Assembly (NCBI GenBank): GCA_015680685.1
Contig: MNCI01001434.1
Span: forward strand, 11,011 to 34,321
Reading direction: 5' to 3'
Source: Gnetum montanum
Taxonomy: Eukaryota > Streptophyta > Gnetopsida > Gnetales > Gnetaceae
Length of the DNA: 23,311 bases
Below the pieces are notes generated by a model. It ran no database searches. It was not told where the DNA came from and was given only the letters and a program-made list of their open reading frames with translations. Shown piece after piece: positions 1-9,125 of this stretch (its first letter is position 1; every line of letters starts with the position of its first letter). The translations under genes and the position numbers were made by a program.

Positions 1-880
1 AATTTAAAAATTAATTTAAAATTGCATAATAAAACCACCTTANTCATAAAAGAAAAGAAAATATTAAAATAATAATTTTTTTTGGTAAAAAAAACACTAA
101 TATATGCTATATTATATATATATATATTGAAAAAAAATATAAAATTGCAATACTTATAAAATTAAAAGGNAACGAGAGTTTTTTTAAAAAAAGGATTAAA
201 GAAAAATGGGTGATAAGACCAGAAAATTTTCAAGAAATGAAGGGCTTGAAAATTCTTTAAAAATATTTTTTAAGACAATGGCTGAAAACAAGTTTGAAAT
301 AAAGAAAATAAGATTTTTAGGAAATAAAAAAAATAGTGGCTGGAAAAGGACAGAAAATACATATTTTAGAAAATGGGATAGCAATAGCTAGAGAAAGGAC
401 AAGACAAGTTGATAAATAAAAGGCAAGAGAAATGCCCTTCTTCTAGCACCAAAAAGGTGTTGATGCATAAATTTTGGTCACATCAACACTAGGAAAGAAA
501 ACTCGTTTTAGGAGACTATTGCCTAGGGTGCCTCCCATATGGGTACGGAAACCCAGGAATAGTCTTAGCTGGAGAGGGCTACATGGCCTTTTAAAAATAG
601 TAAACCAAACCAAAGAAATTAAAATTTAAATTGAATGAATTTGAATTTAAATTGAGCAACTGTCTCAAAGTTGAAAATACAATAAGTAACTAAAAGAAAT
701 AATTTTTCCCTGGTCTTGTTGACACTGTCGATCCATGACTGTCGATGATATCCACTGCTAGGCAAGAAGACTATGATCACCATGAGAGAGGGAGAGAGAG
801 AGAGAGAGAAAGAGAGACTGCCCATCGCAGTCCTCACAAGGTAGTAACTATGGTTCTTAAAGCCTCCCATGCTCTCATGG
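1..880 (-). mobile_element. Inverted partial copy of the Gypsy-1 family: leader plus LTR end, head-to-head with Gypsy-1
   Basis: The reverse complement of this stretch resembles the LTR end and leader of Gypsy-1. On the minus strand the LTR terminus falls at 458 (reads ...CATCAACA), followed by a PBS-like stretch (about 434-451) that matches 1783-1803, then a T-rich leader that shares blocks such as CCATTTTCTAAAATAT and TTCAAGCCC with 1830-1960. Going the other way, 458-880 matches about 1340-1780 inverted, including the shared block ATGGGAGGC/GCCTCCCAT and a GA microsatellite (784-818) at the cognate position of the CT microsatellite at 1401-1438. The 1-430 part is very AT-rich and has no convincing coding region. 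It is either a second truncated element or an inverted duplication; the inner boundary near 880 is approximate. Confidence 0.6.
784..818. repeat. GA microsatellite
   Basis: Imperfect (GA)n run interrupted by GGG and AAA. It is the inverted counterpart of the CT run at 1401-1438 in the opposite LTR arm, which helps fix the alignment of the two arms. Confidence 0.9.
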
Positions 881-889
881 GGCCATGCT

Positions 890-1399
890 ACAGGAGGCAT
901 ATGCAACAAGAGACATTTTAGAAGTGAACCACATGTTAGCAACAAAGGCAATGAGTGGCATGACAACAATGGCGGTAACAGTGGTAGACGATAGTACATA
1001 GTAGTGAGTAGCAAGGGCACATCGACTATCTACACATGACAATGATGGTAGTAATGGTAGTAGACAATGATGTGTAGTAGTAGGCATCAAGGACATGTCA
1101 ACTACTTGCACATGATGGTGGAAATAATCAACACAATAGTGGTAGCTCTAAATGACACATTACACATTATAGTGATAATGTACAATAGGCTCTCATGTGG
1201 CAAGAGGTGATCCATTGTGTGAAGGGAATGGCATGGAGTAAGCTCCCTTAAAGGTGAGAGGCAATGTATGGCTTGATGGTGGGGGCATGTGGTAGGCTCT
1301 TAAATGGTTGTAGCTATGGTTGCACATTATAGATGTGTTAGCAATAGCGAGTAGCCTCCCCTTTCCCTTCTAGTGAGTGAGAATAGGAGATCAGTGCTA

Positions 1400-1437
<38 letters not shown>

Positions 1438-1780
1438 ACAATGTAGGACGAGAGCAATATAGCATGTTCCTGTAGTGGCTAGGGGTTCTTTGCCTATAGT
1501 AGGCACCATCGATAGTGATGAATTGATAGTGGCAATAGGAGTCCTAGGAAAAGTTTAAAATTTATGTCTACTAGTTACTTAGCTTTGAAATCTAAGAAAA
1601 ATATTCAATTTAAATCTTCCCAATTTTCTAGTTTAATGTACCATTTTTTGAATGTCATATAGCCCTCTCTAGTTGAGACTATTCTTGAATTTTTGTACCC
1701 ATATGGGAGGCATCCTAGGCAATAGTATCTTTAAATGAGTTTTTCTAGGCATTGGTGCATCCAAAATTTATGCAAAAGCA
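890..1780 (+). repeat. Gypsy-1 5' LTR, 5'-truncated
   Basis: Direct match to 5440-6275 of the 3' LTR. It is rich in GTAGTAG/GGTAG-type short repeats (960-1130). The end is placed at 1780 by comparison with the 3' LTR end and the inverted copy; the terminal CATCAACA has decayed to AAAAGCA here. The start is approximate. Confidence 0.65.
1401..1438. repeat. CT microsatellite in Gypsy-1 5' LTR
   Basis: Nearly pure (CT)n with one TT interruption. The cognate spot in the 3' LTR (about 5908-5932) is short and C-rich, so the run expanded in, or was specific to, the left copies. Confidence 0.9.
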
Positions 1781-1782
1781 TC

Positions 1783-1803
1783 TTTTTGGTGCTAGAAGGA
1801 GGG
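1783..1803 (+). promoter_or_regulatory. Candidate primer-binding site of Gypsy-1
   Basis: TGGTGCTAGAAGGAGGG begins at 1787, a few bases inside the LTR end, and starts with the TGG expected from a tRNA CCA tail. The same string (one base different) occupies the same place in the inverted copy (434-451, minus strand). I cannot name the priming tRNA. Confidence 0.5.
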
Positions 1804-2316
1804 TCATCTTCAACCTTTGTTTTCCATTTTCTAAAATATTAGTCTTTCATGTCATTTTCCCTATTCTTGATCTTGTCTTGTTCTTATTTTAGAAATATTG
1901 TTTCTCTAAATTTTATTTTCGTGTGCTTCCTGTTGAAAACCCCTCTATTCAAGCCCTTTATTTTCTTCTTCTTTTTTTTTTCGTAAAATGTATGTTTTCT
2001 CTTTCCTAAAAATTATCATTTTTATTACCAAAACACTACACCTACTGTTCCTAATTTTGATGTTGGTGGTCCTTACCTTAGTCTTGACTTTGGTAAGGTG
2101 GTTTTCATTGATTATTCAGTTTTAAATTTACTTTTTTGAAATTTTACATTTTACTATTTTCCTTTTAAATTTTATATATTGCAATTTCCTACATCTATTA
2201 TTTTAATTTTCTTTAAATAGTAGATTTTAGTTTTCTATCAAAAAATAATAATATTATTTCAATATTCTTCTTTTCACCTAATTTTTATAGCATTTATATT
2301 TTATAATTTTGGTTTT
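1804..2316 (+). other. Gypsy-1 untranslated leader
   Basis: T-rich, pyrimidine-biased DNA between the PBS and the first plausible gag ATG at 2317. Parts match the minus strand of 190-430. No reading frame is seen. Confidence 0.5.
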
Positions 2317-2800
2317 ATGAGTGAACCCTCCCAACAAGAATCATTTACCTCTACAAGATGCTACCATAAATGAGAAGTGTGATACAACTGNTTGCTATAA
2401 AGGTGGTGGATCACCTAGAAGAAATCCCTTTCCATTGTGTTAATGATAAGGCAAGGTATCTTCATAAATTTCTTCACCTTATATAGAATTTTGATAGGGT
2501 TGAAAGGAATTTGTATGAGAAAAAGGATTTATGTTTGTAATTTCATACACATGATCATTTATAACATGTTCGCCATTCTCAACCTCATTAACTCCAATAT
2601 AAAGATTAGTGTTTTGATTTTACAAACATTTATTTTACTAATTGAAGGTTGTAACTACTTATTTATAGAAAGGCTCTCTTGGTATGACCATATATTCAGA
2701 TTTTCCTTTCATAGGGATTAATAGTTCTGAGAAATCTAACCTAAAGAAGCCCCCAAACATGGCTCCAAAAGTCCTAGATAATAGCACATCANTGTAGACC
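2317..2800 (+). pseudogene. Gypsy-1 gag/protease remnant
   Basis: An ATG at 2317 opens MSEPSQQESFTSTRCYHK before a stop, the sort of polar start seen in retroelement Gag proteins. A second fragment in another frame near 2398 reads VVDHLEEIPFHCVNDKAR, and a third from 2672 reads GSLGMTIYSDFPFIGIN. No zinc knuckle and no D-S/T-G protease motif survive. The identity rests on position between the leader and the RT fragment rather than on a clear domain, so it is weak. Confidence 0.35.
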
Positions 2801-2816
2801 TATTTGACCTAATATT

Positions 2817-3245
2817 AAAACTTGGATTAAATAAGAACTTGATGAACTTTTAGAATCTAAAATTATTCATCTTATGAAACATTCAAGTTGGATATCAAAT
2901 TTGCTACCTGATAGAAAATGAACAAGCAAATTATGATTATGTCTTGATTTTAGTAATCTTAATCATTGACAAATTGTTAAAAGATGGTTTGACAAGAAAT
3001 GCGTAGGTAAAGTCTTTAAAATAGGAGATCTAGTCTTAAAAAGAGATGGAGCATTTGGTCAAATAAGTCCTCAAGGTAGGTTTTCTCCTATGTGGTCAAG
3101 TCCATTTCAAATTATAGATGTCATTGGCCCCAATGTGTACAAAATTGATGATTTGCAAGGATACAAATTACATAGAAATTTTAATACATTTCATCTTAAG
3201 AATTTCTACTCAGGTGCCCCATGTGGACACCTAGTAGATCCTTAG
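2817..3245 (+). pseudogene. Gypsy-1 pol remnant: RT N-terminus fused to integrase C-terminus
   Basis: One frame runs from 2817 to the stop at 3243-3245. The first part reads ELDELLESKIIHLMKHSSW and LCLDFSNLNH, the familiar opening of a Ty3/gypsy RT (hxxSSW..., LCVDFRxLN). From about 2970 it becomes QIVKRWFDKK, FKIGDLVLKRD, MWSSPFQIIDVIGPNVYKI and FHLKNFY, the C-terminal beta-barrel region of gypsy integrases, ending LVDP. The YxDD part of RT, RNase H and the integrase catalytic core are absent, implying an internal deletion near 2967-2970. Four in-frame stops lie within the RT part, none in the last 87 codons. It is a dead fusion, not a new gene. Confidence 0.75.
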
Positions 3246-4602
3246 TTGCATGTTTTCTTCGCCTTCACCATGCATTTCATTTGTATATAGTTGCATTTGC
3301 ATGTTTTCTTTGCATTTCCATCATCTCCTTCTTATTAGATTGGTTTTGGTTTGACTAGTGTTTTTCATATGAGTTTAGTAATCATTATGCTCATTTGAGT
3401 TACTAGGCTTTGGATCATTGTAACACCATTGGAAAATAATGTAAGCATAATGCTTTATATGATATATCCTATTACTATTACATAAAATCTCCTTGATATT
3501 ATATATTCAATAATGCTATGATTCTTCCAAGGCTACTTCAAGGTTTTATCTTTAGTAGTTGGATTATGGAGGACAAGATTTATGCTACTTATAATGTAAT
3601 CATCATGATCATGTGAGTATAGGATATGTGACATTGGAGAATAGTTAGCCATAATCACTAGGTACCTTGGAAAATGCCATATTTTCTCTCTCATAAGCCC
3701 TAGCCCTCAGGTGTGATGATTCATGGCGATCCCATGAATAATGGAGTGAAATGTGTTCATCTCCACTTGAGAACCCTTAGCCACCTAGGAGACTTATTAT
3801 GATGTGATCTAGATTATAATTAAAAGGCACATGCACAAGGGTTGAATTGCATCATGGACAATGTTCCAAAGGGATCTTGTTCTTTGACAATGTAGCTAAT
3901 TAGCCAAAATCATGTTGGAATTTCTACCTTAAGAATGAAATACACCATGAGCAAAGTTTCTTTAAAAAAATGAGACAAAAGAAATGGAATGAGGGTCATG
4001 TTTATTAGCAATGTAATAATTTCTTAAGTGTTATGGAGTTCAATAGCAATCCTCATCCTAATGTCCATTTCTCCTTTTAAATTCATTTTCAAAAAATTCA
4101 AAAAAAGAGAAAAAATAATTCCTCTTTAGATATTCCCTTTCAAAATGTCAAGAAAAAAAGAGTCCCAAGGAAAGATCTAAAATTTATGGCTAGTTATGAT
4201 CTAAGAGAGTTTGTCCTCTTCATTCAATTTGGCATAAGTCTCGTGCTCAATGTAGTCTACATAATTTTTACTTTTACCTTGTGAGAATATTGGGAATGTG
4301 ATCTTAATTACATACTTTAACTATATATATATAGTTAAAGTTATGATCTTAATTGCATACTTTAACTATATATATGTTTTGAGCTTGATTAAATAAGATG
4401 ATGTGGTAAGGGTGTCCCACGTCTAGTTCTCTTTTGATGATATCGTTATTTAATCATGTTTAGATCAATATAGTTTACTTTCAAGTTTCAATTTTTCTAT
4501 TTTCTAATGTTTTTGATCATTTATCTATTGCATCTCCTTTTAAAATTTCTATGGCTTTGTTGCTTCTTGCACTTACATGCAATTTCTAGTTTGAGGGCTA
4601 AG
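3246..4602 (+). other. Gypsy-1 3' non-coding tail
   Basis: No coding region is seen. It starts with a short repetition of TGCATGTTTTCTT(C/T)GC (about 3247-3318), contains the palindrome/tandem repeat at 4299-4375, and ends with a weak purine-rich stretch TTTGAGGGCTAAG (4590-4602) directly before the 3' LTR, where a polypurine tract is expected. Confidence 0.5.
4299..4375. repeat. Two 45-bp-spaced repeats around a perfect 28-bp palindrome
   Basis: TGATCTTAATT(A/G)CATAC starts at 4299 and again at 4344. The first copy runs into a perfect palindrome at 4314-4341 (ACTTTAACTATATA and its reverse complement), able to form a 14-bp stem. It lies in the non-coding tail of Gypsy-1. Confidence 0.85.
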
Positions 4603-6275
4603 TGTTGATACCAACATCCCATGCTAGGTATAGGGCCATGAATATTAAATCCCATGCAACCACTAACATAACCTTTTCTACATAGTGGAGTCTACATGTA
4701 TCATAATAAAAAATATCTTTGTAGCAAGATTGATAAATAGAATAAAGACTTCTTGGGCCTAACATTAACTACATATGAAAAAATTTTGAGCATTGTTGAA
4801 TAAAGATCTAACACTGTCGATTTGAATATTGCTATGATTATTATAGCTATTTTCATTGTAATTACCAAGAGCCACCTAGGATGTCTATCAAATGTTACAT
4901 GAAGACATGGGTCGCTAACGCGCATTAGTGATAGATGGAACATGTGGTGGCCATTACATTGCATAACCAACATGAGGTAGTGGCCAATGAGCTAGTGGTG
5001 AATGTTATGCAAGTAATCAATATTGTAATAATGACCAATGTGTAGGTGGAAGAGGTGGCAAAGGTAGATGTAACAGTTGCAGGTGGATGTGAGCATTCAA
5101 ACTAGCAAGCTATACTAGCTATAAAAAATTGTGAAAGAAAGGAGTAAGAGAAAATTGGATTTGAGTCCCTTGGCTAGTAGTAGCGGTGCATGTGCATCAC
5201 CAATAGTAGCAATAATGCATGAATGAGCATTGGGCCTTCCCTTATTTCTATAGTAGTATCAGGATGTATGGTTGGTGGAACAACGTGTGCGTTAGGCGAT
5301 GGTAGGCATGTGGCAACACACAATCAACAATGACTAAAGGTGACATGTATGGAAACCTCAATGGCCAACAGAAGTTAGTTGCACATTAGTAGCAATGGGG
5401 CTCGTGGTCGGCAAATGGTAGGTGGCCTCTCTAAGTAGAAATGGGTAAGAGGCACATGTGGTAAGAGACATTATAGAAGTTAATAGCGCATCAGCAATAG
5501 AGGAAATGCCTGGCATGACAACAATGGAGGTAATGATGGTAGAAAGTGATACATAGTAGGAGGTAGCATGGGGGCATCAACTGTTTGCATGTGATGGAAA
5601 TGAAAGTAACAATGGTAGATGGTGGCATGTAGTAGTAGGAAGTAGGGGCGCATTGACTTTTTACACATGATGGTAGTAGTAGTTAACATAGTAGTTGTAG
5701 CTTTGAATGATGCACTATGTGTGACAATAGTATCATGTGGTAGGCTCTTTAGGTAATGAGTGGTGACACATGGCATGATAGTGGTAGCACACAGTAGGCT
5801 CTTGAATAGTGGCAGCTATGGCTACACATCAGAGATGCATCAGCAAGAGCAAGTAGCCTTCCCTTCTCCTACCAGCAAGTGAGAATAGGGGATCAATACT
5901 CTATCTCTCCCCCCTTCTCTCTAGAGCACCAGCAATATAGGACAAGAGCAAGATAGCATGTTCCTATAGTGGCTACAGGTTCTCTACCCAATAGTGGGTA
6001 TCATCAGTAGTGACAGAATAATGGAAACAATAGGAGACTAGGGTAAAGTTTAAAATTTACATTTACTAATTACTTAGCCTTGAAATTTAAGACAATTATT
6101 CAATTTAAATCTTCCCTATTTTCTAGTTTAATGTACCTTTTTTAGAACATCACATATCCCTCTCTAGCTAAGACTATTCTTAGGTTTTCATACCCATATG
6201 AGAGGTGCCCTGGGCAATAGTATCTTTAAACGAGTTTTTCCAAGCATTGGTGTGTCCAAAATTTACACATCAACA
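4603..6275 (+). repeat. Gypsy-1 3' LTR
   Basis: Starts TGTTGATACC after the purine-rich stretch and ends ACACATCAACA at 6275, giving TGTTGAT/ATCAACA inverted ends. The second half (5440-6275) matches the 5' LTR. The first half (4603-5440) has no partner in the window because the left LTR is truncated. About 1.67 kb, long but within the gypsy range. Frequent GTAGTAG-like short repeats give spurious reading frames on both strands. Confidence 0.65.
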
Positions 6276-6680
6276 AATTCCAAGACAGGAAGGATGTGTA
6301 AGAATTTATTAGCCTATAATTCATGATGTGCACCATTATTTGATGCACCACGGAATTACCTTAAAAGGGTGAGAGTTACTTAAAGGAGGAGAGTTACTTT
6401 AAAGAGTTGAATAGGGTAGAATTTTTTTCAAATAATGGAATTTGGAATTTCTTTATTTATTTTATTAAGAATTTTTTAATACTCTTTAGTAGATTTTTAT
6501 TCTTTAGTATAATAGTTTTATCATATCATCATCATCATAGTTATGCTAGATATAGTTCTAATATTCAATTTTTGTAGTTTAAATATGTTTTATGTTATCA
6601 ATAGATATTTTAATTTAAATTGGTACTCTATATAGATACATTCATTCATAATTGTTAGTTTTGTATTTCCAGGTTCTTTT
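6276..6680 (+). other. Upstream flank of the Merlin-like pseudogene
   Basis: AT-rich, no coding region. It contains a near-repeat GAGAGTTACT(T)TAAAG at 6371-6386 and 6389-6404. A pyrimidine-rich stretch ending TTCCAG at about 6672 resembles a 3' splice site just before the ATG at 6681, so an upstream intron is possible. I looked for a terminal inverted repeat matching the downstream flank and found none I trust. Confidence 0.35.
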
Positions 6681-7586
6681 ATGACTAGGCAACTATTGAT
6701 TGAAAAGAATAAAAAATTACAAAATTGTATTGAGTTTTGTCAAGAGTTACATCTTTTACCTAAAGGAAAAATCTACTCCACTTGTAGGATACCAAAGAAA
6801 ATAAGAAGGGATGCTTCAAAGAAAGAAGGATTGAGATTTGTATGTTCTTAATGTGATGCTAAAGAAAGCATTCATCATAGAGCCTAGCTTCAAAATTCAA
6901 AATTGAATATCAAAAAAATTTTATTAATTATGTATGATTAAAGCTGGGAATGTTTGAATGAGTATGTGCAGGTCCAAAATCATGTCTTAAAACATACTGT
7001 AGTTGATTGCTTTAGTTTCTGTAGATCTATTAGTACAAATATTTTATTGAAAAATCTACAATAGATTAGAGGCCTACAAAAGATTGTAAATATTGATGAA
7101 TCAAAATTTGGCAAGAGAAAGTACAATCAAAGTAGATGTATACCAAATCATTGGGTATTTGGTGGAATTGAATGAGATTCTAATAGTATGTTTCTCATAG
7201 CTATTCCAAATAGATGCAAGGAAACATTGATAGATTTCATTTATGAATGGATCAAACTTGAGAACATTATATACAGTGACATGTGGAAAGATTATGACTT
7301 AGAATGGCTTCGTCAACTTCAATTCGATCATAGAATGATGAATCATTCATTTTCCTTTAAAGGTTAAAATAAAGGTATTTATACTAAGACTATTGAAAGT
7401 ACATGGAAAGCAGTGAAAGATCATATTCCATGAAATGGATTACAACTAGAGCTACATGACTCATATATGATGAAGTACATGTGGAGAAGAAAATTTGCAC
7501 CAAGAAAAGAAGATGAATTTTTAATGGTTGTTAAACATATTGTTCAGTTTTGCATGTCTTCTTTCAACTTAGAATATATCAGATAA
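6681..7586 (+). pseudogene. Merlin-type (IS1595/ISXO2-like) DDE transposase pseudogene
   Basis: A single frame from the ATG at 6681 to TAA at 7584-7586 gives 301 codons with seven internal stops and no frameshift. Residues about 35-75 resemble the N-terminal zinc ribbon of IS1595 transposases (C35, then FVCS-stop-CDA at 57-62; one Cys of the first pair is not seen). The catalytic domain follows: VNIDESKFGKRKYN with D139, NHWVFGGIE, then IIYSDMWKDYD with D200, MNHSFSF, and TKTIESTWKAVKDH with E239, then YMWRRKF. Spacing D-60-D-38-E fits the Merlin/ISXO2 fold. Known for the family: cut-and-paste transposition by DDE chemistry in the nucleus, related to bacterial IS1016. Every stop can be explained by C-to-T change on one strand or the other (CAA, CAG, CGA or TGG ancestors). 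The length is normal for the family. The family call is strong; activity is ruled out by the stops. Confidence 0.85.
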
Positions 7587-8349
7587 TTAGGTTCTCTTCT
7601 TATATTCATGTACTAGTTTATTTAAATTTGATAATAAAGTTTATTACCCCAAATTTTACTAACCTTGGATATTTTAAGAAAATAATTTATTAACTCAATA
7701 GTTTTTACTTCTAATTGATTTAATCTAAATTTAATTAATTTTCATAATTCATTATTATGCAATGTTACCCCATCCTGAAATGCCTGAGTTGAATTGGTGA
7801 GTTTCCGTATTTATTATTTTTCATGAGGAATTTTTTCTTCATTTTCGTTTTATTCTTCAAGAAAAACTAAACTTGACATTTTAGATTCTCTAATAATTAT
7901 TTATGCAATGTGAAGTATAATGTTAAGGGTTTCAAATGCATGCATCCATCGCATTGTTAATTGGAAACTCAAAGCATGAGTGAATTATTGGTAATATAAT
8001 GCTAAGGATTGGTATATCTTAGGATCTTGAAAAATCCAACATTATAAGTGATGCTAATGGAAAATAATTATAAATCTAGGAAGATGTGCTAAAATATAGA
8101 ATTAACATGAGACATTGACATGCACAAAATTCAAAACTTCTTTTTATCATAAGCAATAGGTGAATAACCAACAACTCTTCAATTTTGATGTTCAAAAACC
8201 ACCATGAAATTATTTTTTCCACTGATAAAATATACTAAAAGTTAGCAAGGAAATTATGTTTTAAATTTTCATAAAATGAAATAAAGAAAATAAGGGTATC
8301 AATTTTGGAAGACATGAGTTGAAGCTTTACAATTAGCCATTAGTAAAAA
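7587..8349. other. AT-rich spacer between Merlin-like pseudogene and Copia-1
   Basis: No coding region, RNA gene or recognisable repeat. Presumably the 3' part and flank of the Merlin element, but its right end is not located. The last five bases (8345-8349, AAAAA) would be the left copy of the Copia-1 target duplication; the right copy lies outside the window. Confidence 0.4.
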
Positions 8350-8781
8350 TGTAACATGTGTTATGTATTTCCACATTTATGCATACATTTTGTAACATGC
8401 ATTACACATTCCCACATTTATGCATATGTTAATGCATCAAGGTGGCTTCCATATCTAGTAACACATTTCCATGTTGGCATTGGATCTCTTATTTTTTTCT
8501 AATTTCTCATGGTAATTGATTTTGTGGCCTATAAACTCATTCTTCATGGGAGAACAATTGTGCCATGAATCATAGCAAGATTGCACTTCTAGTCCCTTTC
8601 ATAGATACTTAAAGGTTGCATAGACCATCGTTACAGGGTGCCGGTGTGAAAAAAAATCCAAATGCCAAGTTTAATTCAAGGCATCAATGGCTACAGGTCC
8701 GTTCCATTTGCTTCTGCATAGTGCATTTCCAGTCATCTATGCATGTAAATTTCTTATGAAATTTGCAAATTTTGTCTTACA
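8350..8781 (+). repeat. Copia-1 5' LTR
   Basis: Starts TGTAACATG and ends CTTACA two bases before the PBS; 432 bp. The first 130 bp are built of GTAAC-led units beginning at 8351, 8392 and 8458, each followed by ATTTCC(A)CATTTATGCAT-like sequence. The last unit is short. Confidence 0.85.
8530..8535 (+). promoter_or_regulatory. TATA box in Copia-1 5' LTR
   Basis: GGCCTATAAACTC lies about 180 bp into the LTR, the expected place for the U3 promoter driving full-length transcription. It is recognised by motif and position only. Confidence 0.5.
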
Positions 8782-8783
8782 TT

Positions 8784-8795
8784 TGGTATCAAAGC
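8784..8795 (+). promoter_or_regulatory. Copia-1 primer-binding site (initiator tRNA-Met type)
   Basis: TGGTATCAAAGC matches the usual plant copia PBS TGGTATCAGAGC, complementary to the 3' end of initiator tRNA-Met, with one transition. It begins two bases after the LTR and fixes the LTR end. Confidence 0.9.
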
Positions 8796-9116
8796 TTCAT
8801 CTCTATCTCTATTGGTTAGTAAGTGGAAGGCCTATTATGATTGTGATGGTTGTCCCTATAAAAATTACTAACCTCTGCAGTGTTGGTTTTATGGGTCCCT
8901 TCTACAAGGTGTAACAGGTGTCCATTTAGGCAATATTTTGGGGTTTTGAACTATGCATAAAGTTTCTTTATTTAAATAATATTAACAATTTTGTAATGCA
9001 TAGTTTTTCCTACATAAAGTTGTAACTTGTGATATTTTTTTTTGTATGATTAGAGAGTAGCCATAGCATTTTTAATTGTGCAAAATTGTTAAAAGTTTGT
9101 GATCACATATCAAAAA
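8796..9116 (+). other. Copia-1 leader, left part
   Basis: Untranslated leader between PBS and gag, interrupted by the LINE fragment at 9126-9897. An open frame at 8687-8914 crosses LTR, PBS and leader and is not a gene. Confidence 0.6.
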
Positions 9117-9125
9117 TTAAATTAT
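9117..9125. repeat. Left target-site duplication of the LINE fragment
   Basis: TTAAATTAT, repeated exactly at 9898-9906 on the other side of the LINE sequence. The motif is AT-rich, so chance is not excluded. Confidence 0.5.

Larger units (their letters stand above)
890..6275 (+). mobile_element. Gypsy-1: degenerate Ty3/gypsy-type LTR retrotransposon with large internal deletion
   Basis: Two directly repeated blocks, about 890-1780 and 5440-6275, share many long patches (for example GGCATGACAACAATGG at both, and the CCAAAATTTA block just before each LTR end), so they are read as the two LTRs. Between them lie, in order, a PBS-like site, a T-rich leader, gag/protease scraps, an RT N-terminal piece, an integrase C-terminal piece and a 3' tail. 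That order (RT before integrase) is Ty3/gypsy. The 3' LTR begins TGTTGAT and ends ATCAACA, a short inverted terminal repeat. The left LTR lacks about its first 840 bp, replaced by the inverted copy at 1-880. No target-site duplication can be defined because the true left end is missing. Confidence 0.7.

Noticed and set aside
784-1438. GA and CT runs as regulatory GAGA elements
   Set aside because: Simple microsatellites in LTR sequence; no independent evidence of function.
619-1509. Several minus-strand open frames of 60-133 codons
   Set aside because: Products are low-complexity, arise from GTAG-type and CT repeats inside the LTRs, and have no domain.
2437-2721. 94-codon frame with hydrophobic product
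   Set aside because: Ile/Leu-rich translation of AT-rich DNA overlapping Gypsy-1 gag/protease fragments in other frames; no domain.
4701-5776. Minus-strand open frames of 90-98 codons in the Gypsy-1 3' LTR
   Set aside because: His/Leu/Thr-biased translations of LTR repeats; not conserved as open in the matching 5' LTR.
6371-7800. GGGTGAGAGTTAC (left) versus the reverse complement of GTTACCCCATCC (right) as Merlin terminal inverted repeats
   Set aside because: Too short and mismatched, and without matching target duplications.
8687-8914. 75-codon plus-strand frame
   Set aside because: Runs across the LTR end, PBS and leader of Copia-1, so it cannot be a real gene.
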